Notes: generated by a model not told the origin, from the letters alone. Shown: positions 1 through 6,027, counted from the stretch's first letter. The stretch: 6,050 nucleotides of DNA from Alphaproteobacteria bacterium (GCA_003451645.1 DMER01000017.1:1-6050); one strand, 5' to 3'. Program-made: numbers and translations.

Positions 1-1431
1 CACGATATCGGCAAGAACATCGTGGGCGTTGTACTTCAATGCAATAATTTCGATGTCGTCGATCTGGGCGTCATGGTCCCGGCCGCAAAGATCCTTGAAG
101 CCGCGCGCGCTGAGAAGGCTGACGTCATTGGCCTCTCCGGCCTGATTACGCCCTCGCTTGACGAGATGTGCCATGTGGCGGCGGAGATGGAGCGGGAGGG
201 CTTTGACATTCCGCTCCTGATCGGCGGGGCCACAACGTCCAAGGTGCACACGGCAGTCAAGATCAATCCCAATTATGTCCGCTCACAGACGGTCTATGTG
301 CCCGATGCCTCCCGTGCGGTTGGCGTCGTGCAGAGCCTTCTGTCGCCGGATAACGGGCCCAAGTTCAAAGCAGACACTCGCACCGATTATGAGCGCATTG
401 CCGCCGCCCATGACCGCGACAAGAAGGGGCAGCGCCGGATGAGCCTAAGCGAGGCGCGCGCGAACAAGCTCAAGATCAACTGGGCAGAGGCAGCCCTGCC
501 CAAGCCGCGCTTCCTGGGCCTCAAGACCTTCGATGCCTATGATTTGGGTGCGCTGGTGCCCTATATCGATTGGACGCCCTTCTTCCGGTCCTGGGAGTTG
601 GCCGGTTCCTTTCCCAATATTCTGGATGATGAGGTGGTGGGCGAAACGGCGCGCAATCTCTATCGTGATGCGCAAGCGATGCTCGAGCGGATGGTCGCCG
701 AGCGCTGGGTCACCCCGCGCGCGGTCATTGGCTTTTGGCCCGCCAATCAAGTGGGCGATGATGACATCGCAATCTTTACCGATGAAACCCGTAAAGACCG
801 CTTGGCCACCTTGCACATGATCCGCCAGCAAATGGCGCGTGACGATGGCCGTCCCAATCTTGCCTTGTCCGACTATGTGGCGCCGGTGGGGTATGCGGAT
901 TATCTGGGCGGTTTTGCGGTGACCGCAGGCGTGGGGGAGGAGGACCGCGCCGCGCGGTTCAAGGCCGCCCATGATGATTACTCGGCCATTCTGTTCGCGG
1001 CCTTGTGCGACCGTTTCGCGGAGGCCTTTGCGGAGGCGATGCATGCGGAGGTCCGCCGTGTTCATTGGGGCTATGCGCCGCATGAAGCTCTGTCCAATGA
1101 TGATCTGATTGCGGAGAAATATGCGGGCATCCGCCCCGCGCCTGGCTATCCCGCCCAGCCGGATCACACCGAGAAGGGGACCTTGTTCCGCTTGCTCGAC
1201 GCGCCCGCGAACGCCGGCATGACCCTCACGGAGAGCTTTGCTATGTGGCCGGCCTCATCGGTCAGCGGCCTGTACTTTGCCAATCCGCGAGCGGAGTATT
1301 TTGGCACAGGCAAGATCGACCGGGATCAGGTGGAAGATTATGCCAAACGCAAAGGCATGGCTTTGGCCGAGGCGGAGCGCTGGCTCTCACCGATTTTGAA
1401 CTACCGGCCGGGGCAGTCTGCGGCGGCTTAA
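1..1431 (+). CDS. metH: Methionine synthase, cobalamin-dependent (C-terminal part; 5' end outside window)
   Basis: MetH transfers a methyl group from methyltetrahydrofolate through cobalamin to homocysteine, making methionine in the cytosol. The frame is open from base 1, and the first codon is the histidine of the DxHxxG motif (E. coli His759) that ligates cobalt from below. The homocysteine and folate domains therefore lie upstream of the window. Seen in the fragment (476 residues, numbered from base 1): rest of the B12-binding Rossmann domain with SGLITPS near 46-52 and GGATTS near 75-80; a linker; then the AdoMet reactivation domain with DWTPFF near 190-195 and RPAPGYPAQPDHTEK near 378-392. 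The Arg and Tyr of the latter match E. coli Arg1134 and Tyr1139. E. coli has about 469 residues from His759 to its end, so the C-terminus is complete (TAA). The frame is intact. An internal GTG at 22 is only a valine codon. It converges with the ATPase gene, with 29 bp between stops and no clear terminator. Confidence 0.98.
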   Translation, partial: HDIGKNIVGVVLQCNNFDVVDLGVMVPAAKILEAARAEKADVIGLSGLITPSLDEMCHVAAEMEREGFDIPLLIGGATTSKVHTAVKINPNYVRSQTVYVPDASRAVGVVQSLLSPDNGPKFKADTRTDYERIAAAHDRDKKGQRRMSLSEARANKLKINWAEAALPKPRFLGLKTFDAYDLGALVPYIDWTPFFRSWELAGSFPNILDDEVVGETARNLYRDAQAMLERMVAERWVTPRAVIGFWPANQVGDDDIAIFTDETRKDRLATLHMIRQQMARDDGRPNLALSDYVAPVGYADYLGGFAVTAGVGEEDRAARFKAAHDDYSAILFAALCDRFAEAFAEAMHAEVRRVHWGYAPHEALSNDDLIAEKYAGIRPAPGYPAQPDHTEKGTLFRLLDAPANAGMTLTESFAMWPASSVSGLYFANPRAEYFGTGKIDRDQVEDYAKRKGMALAEAERWLSPILNYRPGQSAAA

Positions 1432-1460
1432 GAGGCTTCGATCCTCCTTCGGCAATCGTA

Positions 1461-2282
1461 TTACTCGTCATCCGTATCGGGACCGTCCGTAGCCAGCAGT
1501 ATCTTCAACATCGCCTCGGGTTTGTTGAGAAAGTCACGCGTGACGCGGTAATGCGCCGTCTCCTTATAGTCGACTAGCTCGAGCCTGCCATCTTGCGCGA
1601 TCTGAAAAATTTCGGCATCGGGATAGGCAAGCAGAATGGGTGAGTGGGTCGCGATCACGAATTGCGAGTTCTCTTGAACAAGGCTGTGCAGCCGGGTCAG
1701 AAATGCCATTTGCCGCATGGGCGACAGCGCCGCCTCGGGCTCGTCCAGGATATAAAGCGCGTCTCCTTTGAAGCGGTTGAGGAAGAGCGCGAGGAAGGAC
1801 TCGCCATGGCTTTGGTCGTGGAGCGATTTGCCGCCATAGGCGTCTTTGATGCGGCTGGAGATCGCGGGTTCCTCGTCCAATTCGTCGATTTTGGTGGCCA
1901 GGTTGAAAAAGCTTTCGGCGCGCAGGAAAAACCCGTCCCAAGGTCTGGGGATCCCGCGATGAAGACGCAGCGCATTATGCAGGCCTGAGGTGATCTTGTC
2001 CGTTGTCTGAAAGGCGAAGTTCTTGCTGCCGCCTTCCGCATTAAAGCCCCAGGCGACCGCAATGGCCTCCAACAGCGTTGATTTGCCGGAGCCATTCTCA
2101 CCAATCAGGAACGTCACGCGCGGATGCAGTCTCCAAGCCGACAGCTGGCGCACCACCGGCAGATTATAGGGATACGCATTCGGGTCCGGGATGCGCTCTT
2201 CCATCAGAAGAACTTCGCGCAGGAAGGGTCCTTGCGGCCCTCCCGTCACGCTGGCGCGTTTACGTTTGACGCGGCGGCTCAT
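1461..2282 (-). CDS. ABC-like AAA family ATPase (COG3910 type)
   Basis: This is a 273-residue soluble P-loop ATPase of the ABC/RecF-like type. Seen: Walker A GENGSGKST at 61-69, an ABC-signature-like QSHGES at 157-162, Walker B LYILDEPEAAL at 176-186 and the H-loop ATHSP at 211-215. The stretch FLRAESFFNLAT (119-130) and the end RDFLNKPE (249-256) fit the stand-alone predicted ATPases of COG3910 as I recall them. It has no transmembrane segment and no nuclease or TOPRIM domain, so it is not an OLD nuclease. The biological role of this family is not established. The ATG at 2282 is preceded only by a weak AGG 6 nt upstream. A later ATG at 2204 would remove LREV, which related proteins keep, so the longer start is preferred; it adds a very basic N-terminus. 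The tail is acidic. It lies 39 bp after the orphan membrane protein gene and is probably cotranscribed with it. Confidence 0.9.
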   Translation of the reverse strand: MSRRVKRKRASVTGGPQGPFLREVLLMEERIPDPNAYPYNLPVVRQLSAWRLHPRVTFLIGENGSGKSTLLEAIAVAWGFNAEGGSKNFAFQTTDKITSGLHNALRLHRGIPRPWDGFFLRAESFFNLATKIDELDEEPAISSRIKDAYGGKSLHDQSHGESFLALFLNRFKGDALYILDEPEAALSPMRQMAFLTRLHSLVQENSQFVIATHSPILLAYPDAEIFQIAQDGRLELVDYKETAHYRVTRDFLNKPEAMLKILLATDGPDTDDE

Positions 2283-2321
2283 GCGGCGCCTGTTACCAAC
2301 GAACTTCTAACAACGTCTCAG

Positions 2322-3548
2322 TCACTTCGTCTTGCGTATCCAAGGCGGCGTCCCGGCTGCGGCCGCGTCACGCAATGCCCGCGTCTCCTGGAACCAGGTC
2401 TCAAGCCGGGCCGTGTCAATGAGCGGCCAGTCAATCGTACGATAGATCGCCAACGCGTCCGGCGGAAGCGCCTCAAACAGCGCGTTGGGCAGGCCCTCAT
2501 TCAATGGGTAACTGCCAATCTCGCGCCCTAGCTCAAGGCTATGCATTGTGAGGCTGTCGTCTTTGCGCCAGATGGCCAGGATTTCAGCGAGGCTCGCCCC
2601 CATGGAGCGCTCGCGGTTGGTGGGCTTGGCCAGCTTGCCCACCTGCTCAGGATCGAGGGTCAGGCTATCCGCAACCGCTTGCGCGCTGCGTCCCTCAAGA
2701 GGGACGGTACCCAGCCTCACATAGGCCGACAGCTGCCAATCATCCGTCACCCGGATGACGGAGCCATCGGGCGTCACCGTGAGCCCTTTGGCCAATGGAG
2801 CGGTTAGACCCAATATGCTTGTGATTTTCTCCATCGAGACCGCTGCGTCTTCCGCGTCTTTCTGCAGCCGTGCCAGTGCCTCATCGCGCGCGGCGATCAG
2901 TGCTGCGTCATCTGGGATGATTGAGTTCAAGATCGATTGGCCCAGGGTGATCGCTTGCTCTTGCGTATAGAAATTAGCGGTGGTCCGCACATAGATGCGC
3001 GCCCGGCGCTTGGCGTCATGAACGATGACCTGGACGCCGCGGTCCTGCGTCTCGTCATTTTGGGGCACGTAGGCCTCAATGCCGTCGGCACCTTTGGCGC
3101 GGGTCCATTTGGTGTAATCGTCCCGGCCATCGCCATAGCGGCCCTCGGCAATCGTCCAAACCGGGGCCTCGGGCATACGGACGTAAAGCACAGCATTGGC
3201 GCTATAGGCTGTGCCGCCCACATGGGAATATTGGCCCAACGACAAAAACAGCATCGCTTCATTGAGGCTGTTCAACGTCACGCTCTGCTTCGGCAGCCCC
3301 GAATAGGGCGGGTCGTTGCTATTTCGCGAGAAAATCTCTTGATAGGTGTCGCGTTTCCATTCTTTGGGGATCAGCAGCTGCTTGAAGCCTGGTGCTTGAT
3401 GCGGCTCGCTCGCCGTATAGCCCCGCGCACTTGTCGCGCGCTCTGCCGCCCACCGGTCGGTGCCGCCTGACAGAAACAAGACCAGCAAGAAGAACGCAGC
3501 GGCCGCCAGAGCAATCAGAACCAGAACGATAATCAAAAATGTGCGCAT
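2322..3548 (-). CDS. Membrane-anchored protein of unknown family
   Basis: A 408-residue protein that I do not recognise. Residues 4-27 form one strong hydrophobic helix after a short MRT start, with no obvious signal-peptidase or lipobox site. It is probably an N-terminal anchor with a large soluble part outside the cytoplasm. The whole protein has no cysteine. The soluble part shows a probably beta-rich region (about 85-210, with VLYVRMPE and RARIYVRT), an Ala/Glu-rich helical stretch (215-245, possibly a short coiled coil), a second mixed region (255-350) and a helical C-terminus ending WIRKTK. No catalytic motif is evident. The start is well supported: AGGGAG lies at 3558-3563, 9 nt before the ATG, in the 24-bp gap after the DUF3592-like gene. 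Its close packing between that gene and the ATPase suggests one operon. That it works with either neighbour is inference only. Confidence 0.85.
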   Translation of the reverse strand: MRTFLIIVLVLIALAAAAFFLLVLFLSGGTDRWAAERATSARGYTASEPHQAPGFKQLLIPKEWKRDTYQEIFSRNSNDPPYSGLPKQSVTLNSLNEAMLFLSLGQYSHVGGTAYSANAVLYVRMPEAPVWTIAEGRYGDGRDDYTKWTRAKGADGIEAYVPQNDETQDRGVQVIVHDAKRRARIYVRTTANFYTQEQAITLGQSILNSIIPDDAALIAARDEALARLQKDAEDAAVSMEKITSILGLTAPLAKGLTVTPDGSVIRVTDDWQLSAYVRLGTVPLEGRSAQAVADSLTLDPEQVGKLAKPTNRERSMGASLAEILAIWRKDDSLTMHSLELGREIGSYPLNEGLPNALFEALPPDALAIYRTIDWPLIDTARLETWFQETRALRDAAAAGTPPWIRKTK

Positions 3549-3572
3549 GCGCTGCCGCTCCCTAAGGGATGC

Positions 3573-4013
3573 CTAACCGCCCGGTGAGTACCATCCCATA
3601 TAGACTGCAAAACCCAGGGCCGCAAAGCACACGCTCATGATGGCGGGCGCGGTGGGATTGAGCGAGCTCCAGGGCGGGGTCAGATAGGCGTCGCTGCTCT
3701 TCGCGGTCACATAGAGTGTGTGCTCGCTACCGACAGCATAGGTGCGCTCCAGCATCGCGCGTTCATTGTCATCCTCCGCACTCGGCGTGCTGACCTGGCG
3801 GGTGCCGTAGGGGGTCTGAAAAGTCAGTTTGAGGACGTGGTAGGTATCGCCGTCGGACTTGTAGAACTCCGCCTTCATGGTGACGACCCTGCAGACCACC
3901 TGTTCCCAATTATGGATAATCGTCTGCAACTTCATCCAGGACCAAAGCGCCACAAGGCCAAGGCCAATACTGCCAGCCGCGCAGCCCAATATTGTCGACT
4001 GATTGAGGTCCAT
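3573..4013 (-). CDS. DUF3592-like small membrane protein
   Basis: A 146-residue protein with a transmembrane helix at about 7-26, a soluble domain of about 90 residues and a second helix at about 121-141. The middle region has the DUF3592 pattern: W-x-x-V near 36-40, a Y-x-V-x-L-x-F strand near 58-65, then YAVGSEHTLYV and DAYLTPPW near 92-115, resembling the family's 'YPVG..v.VyydP..p..a.L.P' ending. DUF3592 has no assigned function; members sit in the membrane with the loop probably exposed. An upstream in-frame GTG at 4118 would add 35 non-hydrophobic, low-conservation-looking residues. The ATG at 4013 is chosen because GGGGAG lies 4 nt before it and GGAGG 14 nt before. It is the first gene of a probable three-gene operon with the orphan membrane protein and the ATPase. 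Confidence 0.8.
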   Translation of the reverse strand: MDLNQSTILGCAAGSIGLGLVALWSWMKLQTIIHNWEQVVCRVVTMKAEFYKSDGDTYHVLKLTFQTPYGTRQVSTPSAEDDNERAMLERTYAVGSEHTLYVTAKSSDAYLTPPWSSLNPTAPAIMSVCFAALGFAVYMGWYSPGG

Positions 4014-4017
4014 AGAG

Positions 4018-4032
4018 CTCCCCTTTTCCTCC
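4018..4032 (-). promoter_or_regulatory. Ribosome binding site fixing the DUF3592-like start
   Basis: On the minus strand GGAGG (4028-4032) and GGGGAG (4018-4023) stand just before the ATG at 4011-4013. The nearer purine run is 4 nt from the start. This double Shine-Dalgarno is the reason to prefer the ATG at 4013 over the GTG 35 codons upstream, which has only AGGA 6 nt before it. Confidence 0.7.
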
Positions 4033-4058
4033 GCATACGGATAGGGGCCATTCGCGAA

Positions 4059-4073
4059 GGTTGTGTGACAACC
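4059..4073. repeat. Inverted repeat, possible operator before the DUF3592-like gene
   Basis: GGTTGT and ACAACC form a perfect 6-bp inverted repeat around a GTG centre, 46-60 bp upstream of the start at 4013 and directly after the palindrome TTCGCGAA (4051-4058). The size and position suit a dimeric repressor site overlapping the start of transcription. A related sequence (12 of 15 bases, opposite orientation) lies at 4573-4587 before the DUF4345 gene. That a protein binds here is inference. Confidence 0.35.
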
Positions 4074-4080
4074 GTGCGAT

Positions 4081-4109
4081 CGTATACAACTAGACGGCGA
4101 TCCTGTGAG
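4081..4109 (-). promoter_or_regulatory. Possible sigma-70-type promoter for the DUF3592 / orphan / ATPase unit
   Basis: On the minus strand a -35-like CTCACA (4104-4109; 4 of 6 against TTGACA) is separated by 17 bp from a -10-like TATACG (4081-4086; 4 of 6 against TATAAT). The spacing is ideal but each box is weak. Transcription would start close to the inverted repeat at 4059-4073. No better candidate was seen in the 123-bp gap upstream of the gene. Confidence 0.25.
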
Positions 4110-4116
4110 CGCCGTC
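4093..4116. repeat. 7-bp stem, 10-nt loop inverted repeat downstream of the DUF4345 gene
   Basis: GACGGCG (4093-4099) and CGCCGTC (4110-4116) can pair around a 10-nt loop. The hairpin begins 20 bp after the DUF4345 stop. There is no T-run behind it on either strand, only TAGTTGT on the minus strand, so it would be at best a weak terminator. It also overlaps the proposed -35 box, so an operator role is equally possible. Confidence 0.4.
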
Positions 4117-4136
4117 ACAACAAATCCTGAGGAGAA

Positions 4137-4538
4137 CTAGAGACCCGCGAGCCGCTGCGCCACACCAATGTGCGGCCCTGCGATGGCCAGGCCAATGCCG
4201 CCCTCAACCATGATGGACACCCAATTGTGCCGGACCCAGATATTATCCGCGATCATGGACCCGATCCGCGCCAGCATCGCGCACAGCCAACACGACGCCA
4301 GCGCCAGATAGGCAATGGGCTCTCCGCTGGCCAGCGCAAAGGCTGTGACGCCAAAGAAAACCCCGCCATAGGTCGCGCGCACCTCTGATACCGCATAGGG
4401 CGCATTGGGATGGGGCACCAGACCCACCAGCTTCATCGCGCGCGCCGGGCTGAACAGGCCCAACAGCGCGAGGCCCAAGCTAAACAAAGCGGCGATCATA
4501 GACGCGTATTGCAGAATTTCAGAGATCACCGGGATCAT
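4137..4538 (-). CDS. DUF4345 family membrane protein
   Basis: A 133-residue, strongly hydrophobic protein with about four transmembrane segments (roughly 10-30, 57-71, 75-95 and 106-122). The motif SEVRATYGG at 51-59, after the first helix and a short loop with PHPNAP, is the characteristic '[GS]E.RA.YGG' of DUF4345, followed by the usual Ala/Leu-rich helices. The function of the family is unknown. Start choice is uncertain: the ATG at 4538 has GGAG only 1 nt before it, which is too close, whereas the GTG at codon 4 (4527-4529) is 10 nt from the same GGAG and may be the true start. The terminator at 4606-4638 separates it from the genes to the right, so it needs its own promoter in the roughly 70 bp between. 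I could not pick a convincing one. The gap to the next gene (123 bp) suggests it is transcribed alone. Confidence 0.82.
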   Translation of the reverse strand: MIPVISEILQYASMIAALFSLGLALLGLFSPARAMKLVGLVPHPNAPYAVSEVRATYGGVFFGVTAFALASGEPIAYLALASCWLCAMLARIGSMIADNIWVRHNWVSIMVEGGIGLAIAGPHIGVAQRLAGL

Positions 4539-4572
4539 ACTCCAGCACTGTGTTTCAAGAGACCACGCGTTT

Positions 4573-4587
4573 GTGTGTCACATAACC
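4573..4587 (-). repeat. Second copy of a GGTTRTGTGACA motif, before the DUF4345 gene
   Basis: On the minus strand these 15 bases read GGTTATGTGACACAC, matching 12 of 15 bases of the inverted repeat at 4059-4073 read on the plus strand. It lies 35-49 bp before the DUF4345 start, a position comparable to that of the other copy before its gene. This copy is a poorer palindrome (TGTG, 3-nt centre, CACA at 4572-4582). A shared regulator is possible, but chance cannot be excluded. Confidence 0.25.
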
Positions 4588-4605
4588 TCTCGCATCGAAA
4601 CCCGC

Positions 4606-4638
4606 AAAAAAACCCGCCAGCGTGAGGGCCAGCGGGTT
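4606..4638 (-). terminator. Rho-independent terminator ending the SMR/SDR/small-protein unit
   Basis: On the minus strand AACCCGC (4632-4638) pairs with GCGGGTT (4611-4617) across a 14-nt interior, and the stem runs straight into a T-run (seven T at 4606-4612, two of them in the stem). The GC-rich stem plus T-tract is a textbook intrinsic terminator for leftward transcription. It lies about 60 bp after the stop of the 25-residue gene. On the plus strand the hairpin has no T-tract, so it would not work in that direction. Confidence 0.82.
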
Positions 4639-4699
4639 CGTGAATTTGCTTTAGCCTTTTGGCACTTTCAGGGGCCACTCGCGGCGCGCCAACGCCGGC

Positions 4700-4777
4700 T
4701 TAGAGGATGCCCACAATGATCGCGCCCAAAAAGGCGAAAACGACGCCTGTCGTCACCAAACCAAGATTCCGTCGCAT
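4700..4777 (-). CDS. 25-residue single-helix membrane protein
   Basis: On the minus strand an ATG (4775-4777) opens 25 codons and a TAA (4700-4702). The product begins MRRNLGLVTTG and continues VVFAFLGAIIVGIL. That is a positively charged start followed by one uninterrupted hydrophobic helix to the C-terminus, the usual form of very small inner-membrane proteins. GGAGG (4782-4786) lies 4 nt before the ATG, a far stronger ribosome site than most in this window. The gene sits between the SDR gene (110 bp upstream) and a strong terminator (about 60 bp downstream), which gives it the boundaries of a real transcript. I do not recognise the family. The overlapping plus-strand frames lack a comparable ribosome site. 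Confidence rests on the ribosome site, composition and terminator, not on homology. Confidence 0.62.
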   Translation of the reverse strand: MRRNLGLVTTGVVFAFLGAIIVGIL

Positions 4778-4780
4778 GCA

Positions 4781-4786
4781 ACCTCC
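4781..4786 (-). promoter_or_regulatory. Strong Shine-Dalgarno of the 25-residue gene
   Basis: The minus strand reads GGAGGT, with GGAGG 4 nt before the ATG at 4775-4777. It is a near-perfect match to the anti-Shine-Dalgarno and is the main evidence that this very short frame is translated. Upstream, TTGGAC and CATCCT with 17 bp between them could be a weak promoter, but the gene may equally be read from the SDR transcript. Confidence 0.6.
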
Positions 4787-4887
4787 ATCTCCTGGTTTCC
4801 TGTTAAGGATGCCGCATTTCCGTCACAAGTCCAACAGAAATCGTCGCTGCGGTGCGGCAAGGACACAGTGCGGCGGGGGGCGGTCAA

Positions 4888-5580
4888 TTACCAGGGCAGC
4901 TCCTTCCCCTGATAATCAAAGAATTTGCCGCTGTCGCCAAGGCTTAGCCGCCCGATCAGCTCGCGCATGCCGCGCACGCTCTCTTCCGGAGAGAGGGGGG
5001 CATTGGGTCCGCCCATATCGGTCTTGACCCAGCCTGGATGCACGGGAACCACTGTGATGCCGTCGGCCTTGAGGGCTAGAGCCAAGCCGCGCATGACATT
5101 GTTGAGCGCCGCCTTCGAAGAGCGATAGGCGAAATAGCCGCCATTATTCCCCGCCGTCGAGCCCATCTGTGAAGTGATCGCGATCGCCTTCTTGGCCGAT
5201 CCCGCGCGCAGGTTCTCCGAAAATGCTTCGACAAGACGCACAGGGCCCAGCGTGTTGATGTTCAGCACATCCATCCAGTTGGTGAAGTCGATGGCGCCAT
5301 GGTTTTGGTGATCGCCGCCATACACGCCCGCATTGTTGATCAGGACGTCGATGGGCTTGTTGCCGATCTCACGCTTGAGGTGCTCGACCGAAGCATCGCT
5401 CGCGACGTCCAGCGTGTGCACGATGATCTTGCCCGGATGATCATTGGCAAGCTTGATCAGATCGGGGGCCCGCGCCGGATGGCGGCAGGCCGCATGGATC
5501 ATCGCGCCTTGCGCCACATATTGGCGGACAAATTCAAAGCCCAAACCGCGATTGGTGCCAGTGATCAGGAGCGTCAGCAT
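4888..5580 (-). CDS. Short-chain dehydrogenase/reductase, C-factor (CsgA)-like
   Basis: A 230-residue cytosolic NAD(P)-dependent oxidoreductase of the SDR superfamily. Seen: the nucleotide-binding TGTNRGLG at 7-14, NNAG at 82-85, the catalytic Ser in AITSQMGS (Ser137), Tyr152 and Lys156 in YRSSK, and HPGWVKTDMGG at 181-191. Arg33 just after the second strand favours NADP(H). The short length, the SQMGS motif followed by an extra GG before the Tyr, and the PGWVKTDMGG loop place it near the C-factor/CsgA-like SDRs. The substrate cannot be told from sequence. The ATG at 5580 has GAGG 10 nt upstream, overlapping the stop of the SMR gene, and the two genes are 12 bp apart, so they are very probably cotranscribed. 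All catalytic residues are present and the frame is intact. Confidence 0.95.
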   Translation of the reverse strand: MLTLLITGTNRGLGFEFVRQYVAQGAMIHAACRHPARAPDLIKLANDHPGKIIVHTLDVASDASVEHLKREIGNKPIDVLINNAGVYGGDHQNHGAIDFTNWMDVLNINTLGPVRLVEAFSENLRAGSAKKAIAITSQMGSTAGNNGGYFAYRSSKAALNNVMRGLALALKADGITVVPVHPGWVKTDMGGPNAPLSPEESVRGMRELIGRLSLGDSGKFFDYQGKELPW

Positions 5581-5592
5581 GCAAGTGTATCC

Positions 5593-5919
5593 TCATTCGG
5601 CAGAAACCAGTTTCAATCCCACTATGCCTACCACGATGACGCCGAGAAAAAACAGTTTGGCCGTTGAGATCGCCTCGCCCAGCCAGAGCATGCCAACCAG
5701 CGCAGCCCCGACTGCGCCAATGCCGACCCAGATCGCATAGGCCGTGTTCAGCGGCAGAACGGACAATGAGGCCGCCAGCAACTGAAAACTGCCGATGAGC
5801 GCCACGATCGTCACCGTCGTCCAAAATGGCTCCGACCAATTCTTGCTGAGCTTCATCGCGGTCGCCCACACGATCTCGAGAAGGCCCGCGCCAATCAGGT
5901 AAAGCCACGCATTGCTCAT
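5593..5919 (-). CDS. sugE: SMR family exporter, Gdx/SugE type (probable guanidinium exporter)
   Basis: A 108-residue inner-membrane protein with four helices (about 4-22, 33-50, 58-80, 87-105), the standard size of small multidrug resistance proteins, which work as antiparallel dimers driven by protons. Glu15 in LLEIVWA is the essential proton/substrate carboxylate. The Gdx substrate-site residues known from Gdx-Clo (Glu13, Trp16, Ser42, Tyr59, Trp62) all have counterparts here at +2: Glu15, Trp18, Ser44, Tyr61, Trp64. The TAYAIW and GIGAVG motifs also fit SugE/Gdx. EmrE-type drug pumps lack the tryptophan after the glutamate. Only one SMR gene is present, so a homodimer is expected. Its Shine-Dalgarno GGAG (5929-5932) overlaps the stop region of the antitoxin gene, 9 nt before the ATG, which suggests translational coupling. 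No guanidine riboswitch can fit between the two genes. Confidence 0.93.
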   Translation of the reverse strand: MSNAWLYLIGAGLLEIVWATAMKLSKNWSEPFWTTVTIVALIGSFQLLAASLSVLPLNTAYAIWVGIGAVGAALVGMLWLGEAISTAKLFFLGVIVVGIVGLKLVSAE

Positions 5920-5925
5920 AGGCAG

Positions 5926-6027
5926 CTACTCCGCCGCCGCTTTGCGCGCACGCTTTACCGGTTTGAGCTTCTGCTTGAGCACATAGCCCCTGAGCACAGC
6001 ATTGATGCGTGTTTGATGGCCGGGGCT
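5926..6027 (-). CDS. BrnA/DUF4415-like antitoxin, C-terminal fragment
   Basis: The last 33 or so codons of a gene whose start is missing. The readable part is PGHQTRINAVLRGYV followed by a basic tail (KQKLKPVKRARKAAAE) and TAG. The G[HYW]QTRINAVLR.Y[VM] block is the well-known second helix of the ribbon-helix-helix fold in BrnA/DUF4415 antitoxins, which repress their own operon and neutralise the BrnT ribonuclease. The beta strand and first helix should lie to the right, but the frame meets TGA at 6040-6042 inside the second arm of a 23-bp inverted repeat. The gene is therefore either cut by an artefactual fold-back at the sequence end or really truncated. It is 6 bp upstream of the SMR gene and carries its ribosome site. 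The family call rests on a short but distinctive motif. Confidence 0.65.
   Translation of the reverse strand, partial: SPGHQTRINAVLRGYVLKQKLKPVKRARKAAAE

Noticed and set aside
22..24. GTG as the start of the metH reading frame
   Set aside because: The frame is open back to base 1 and encodes the HDIGKNI part of the cobalamin-binding motif, so this is an internal valine codon of a gene cut by the window edge.
445..1167. 240-residue open frame on the minus strand inside metH
   Set aside because: It lies wholly within a clearly conserved metH frame, and its translation shows no domain-like pattern. It is a shadow frame of GC-rich DNA.
1432..1460. Terminator between the converging metH and ATPase genes
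   Set aside because: Only a 4-bp GAGG/CCTC pairing can be drawn and there is no T-run, so no terminator is claimed.
1461..2282. Anti-phage OLD/Gabija-type or retron-associated ATPase
   Set aside because: There is no TOPRIM or nuclease domain and no accompanying nuclease, reverse transcriptase or ncRNA nearby. The motif set fits the widespread COG3910 ATPases.
2937..3470. 177-residue open frame on the plus strand opposite the orphan membrane protein
   Set aside because: The minus-strand frame has a proper Shine-Dalgarno, an N-terminal transmembrane helix and operon spacing. The plus frame has none of these.
4014..4118. N-terminal extension of the DUF3592-like protein from a GTG at 4118
   Set aside because: The extra 35 residues are not part of the family pattern and run over the putative promoter and inverted repeat. 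The ATG at 4013 has a much stronger ribosome site.
5593..5919. EmrE-like multidrug pump as the identity of the SMR protein
   Set aside because: The tryptophan three residues after the essential glutamate, the serine at 44 and the TAYAIW/GIGAVG motifs fit the Gdx/SugE subtype better.
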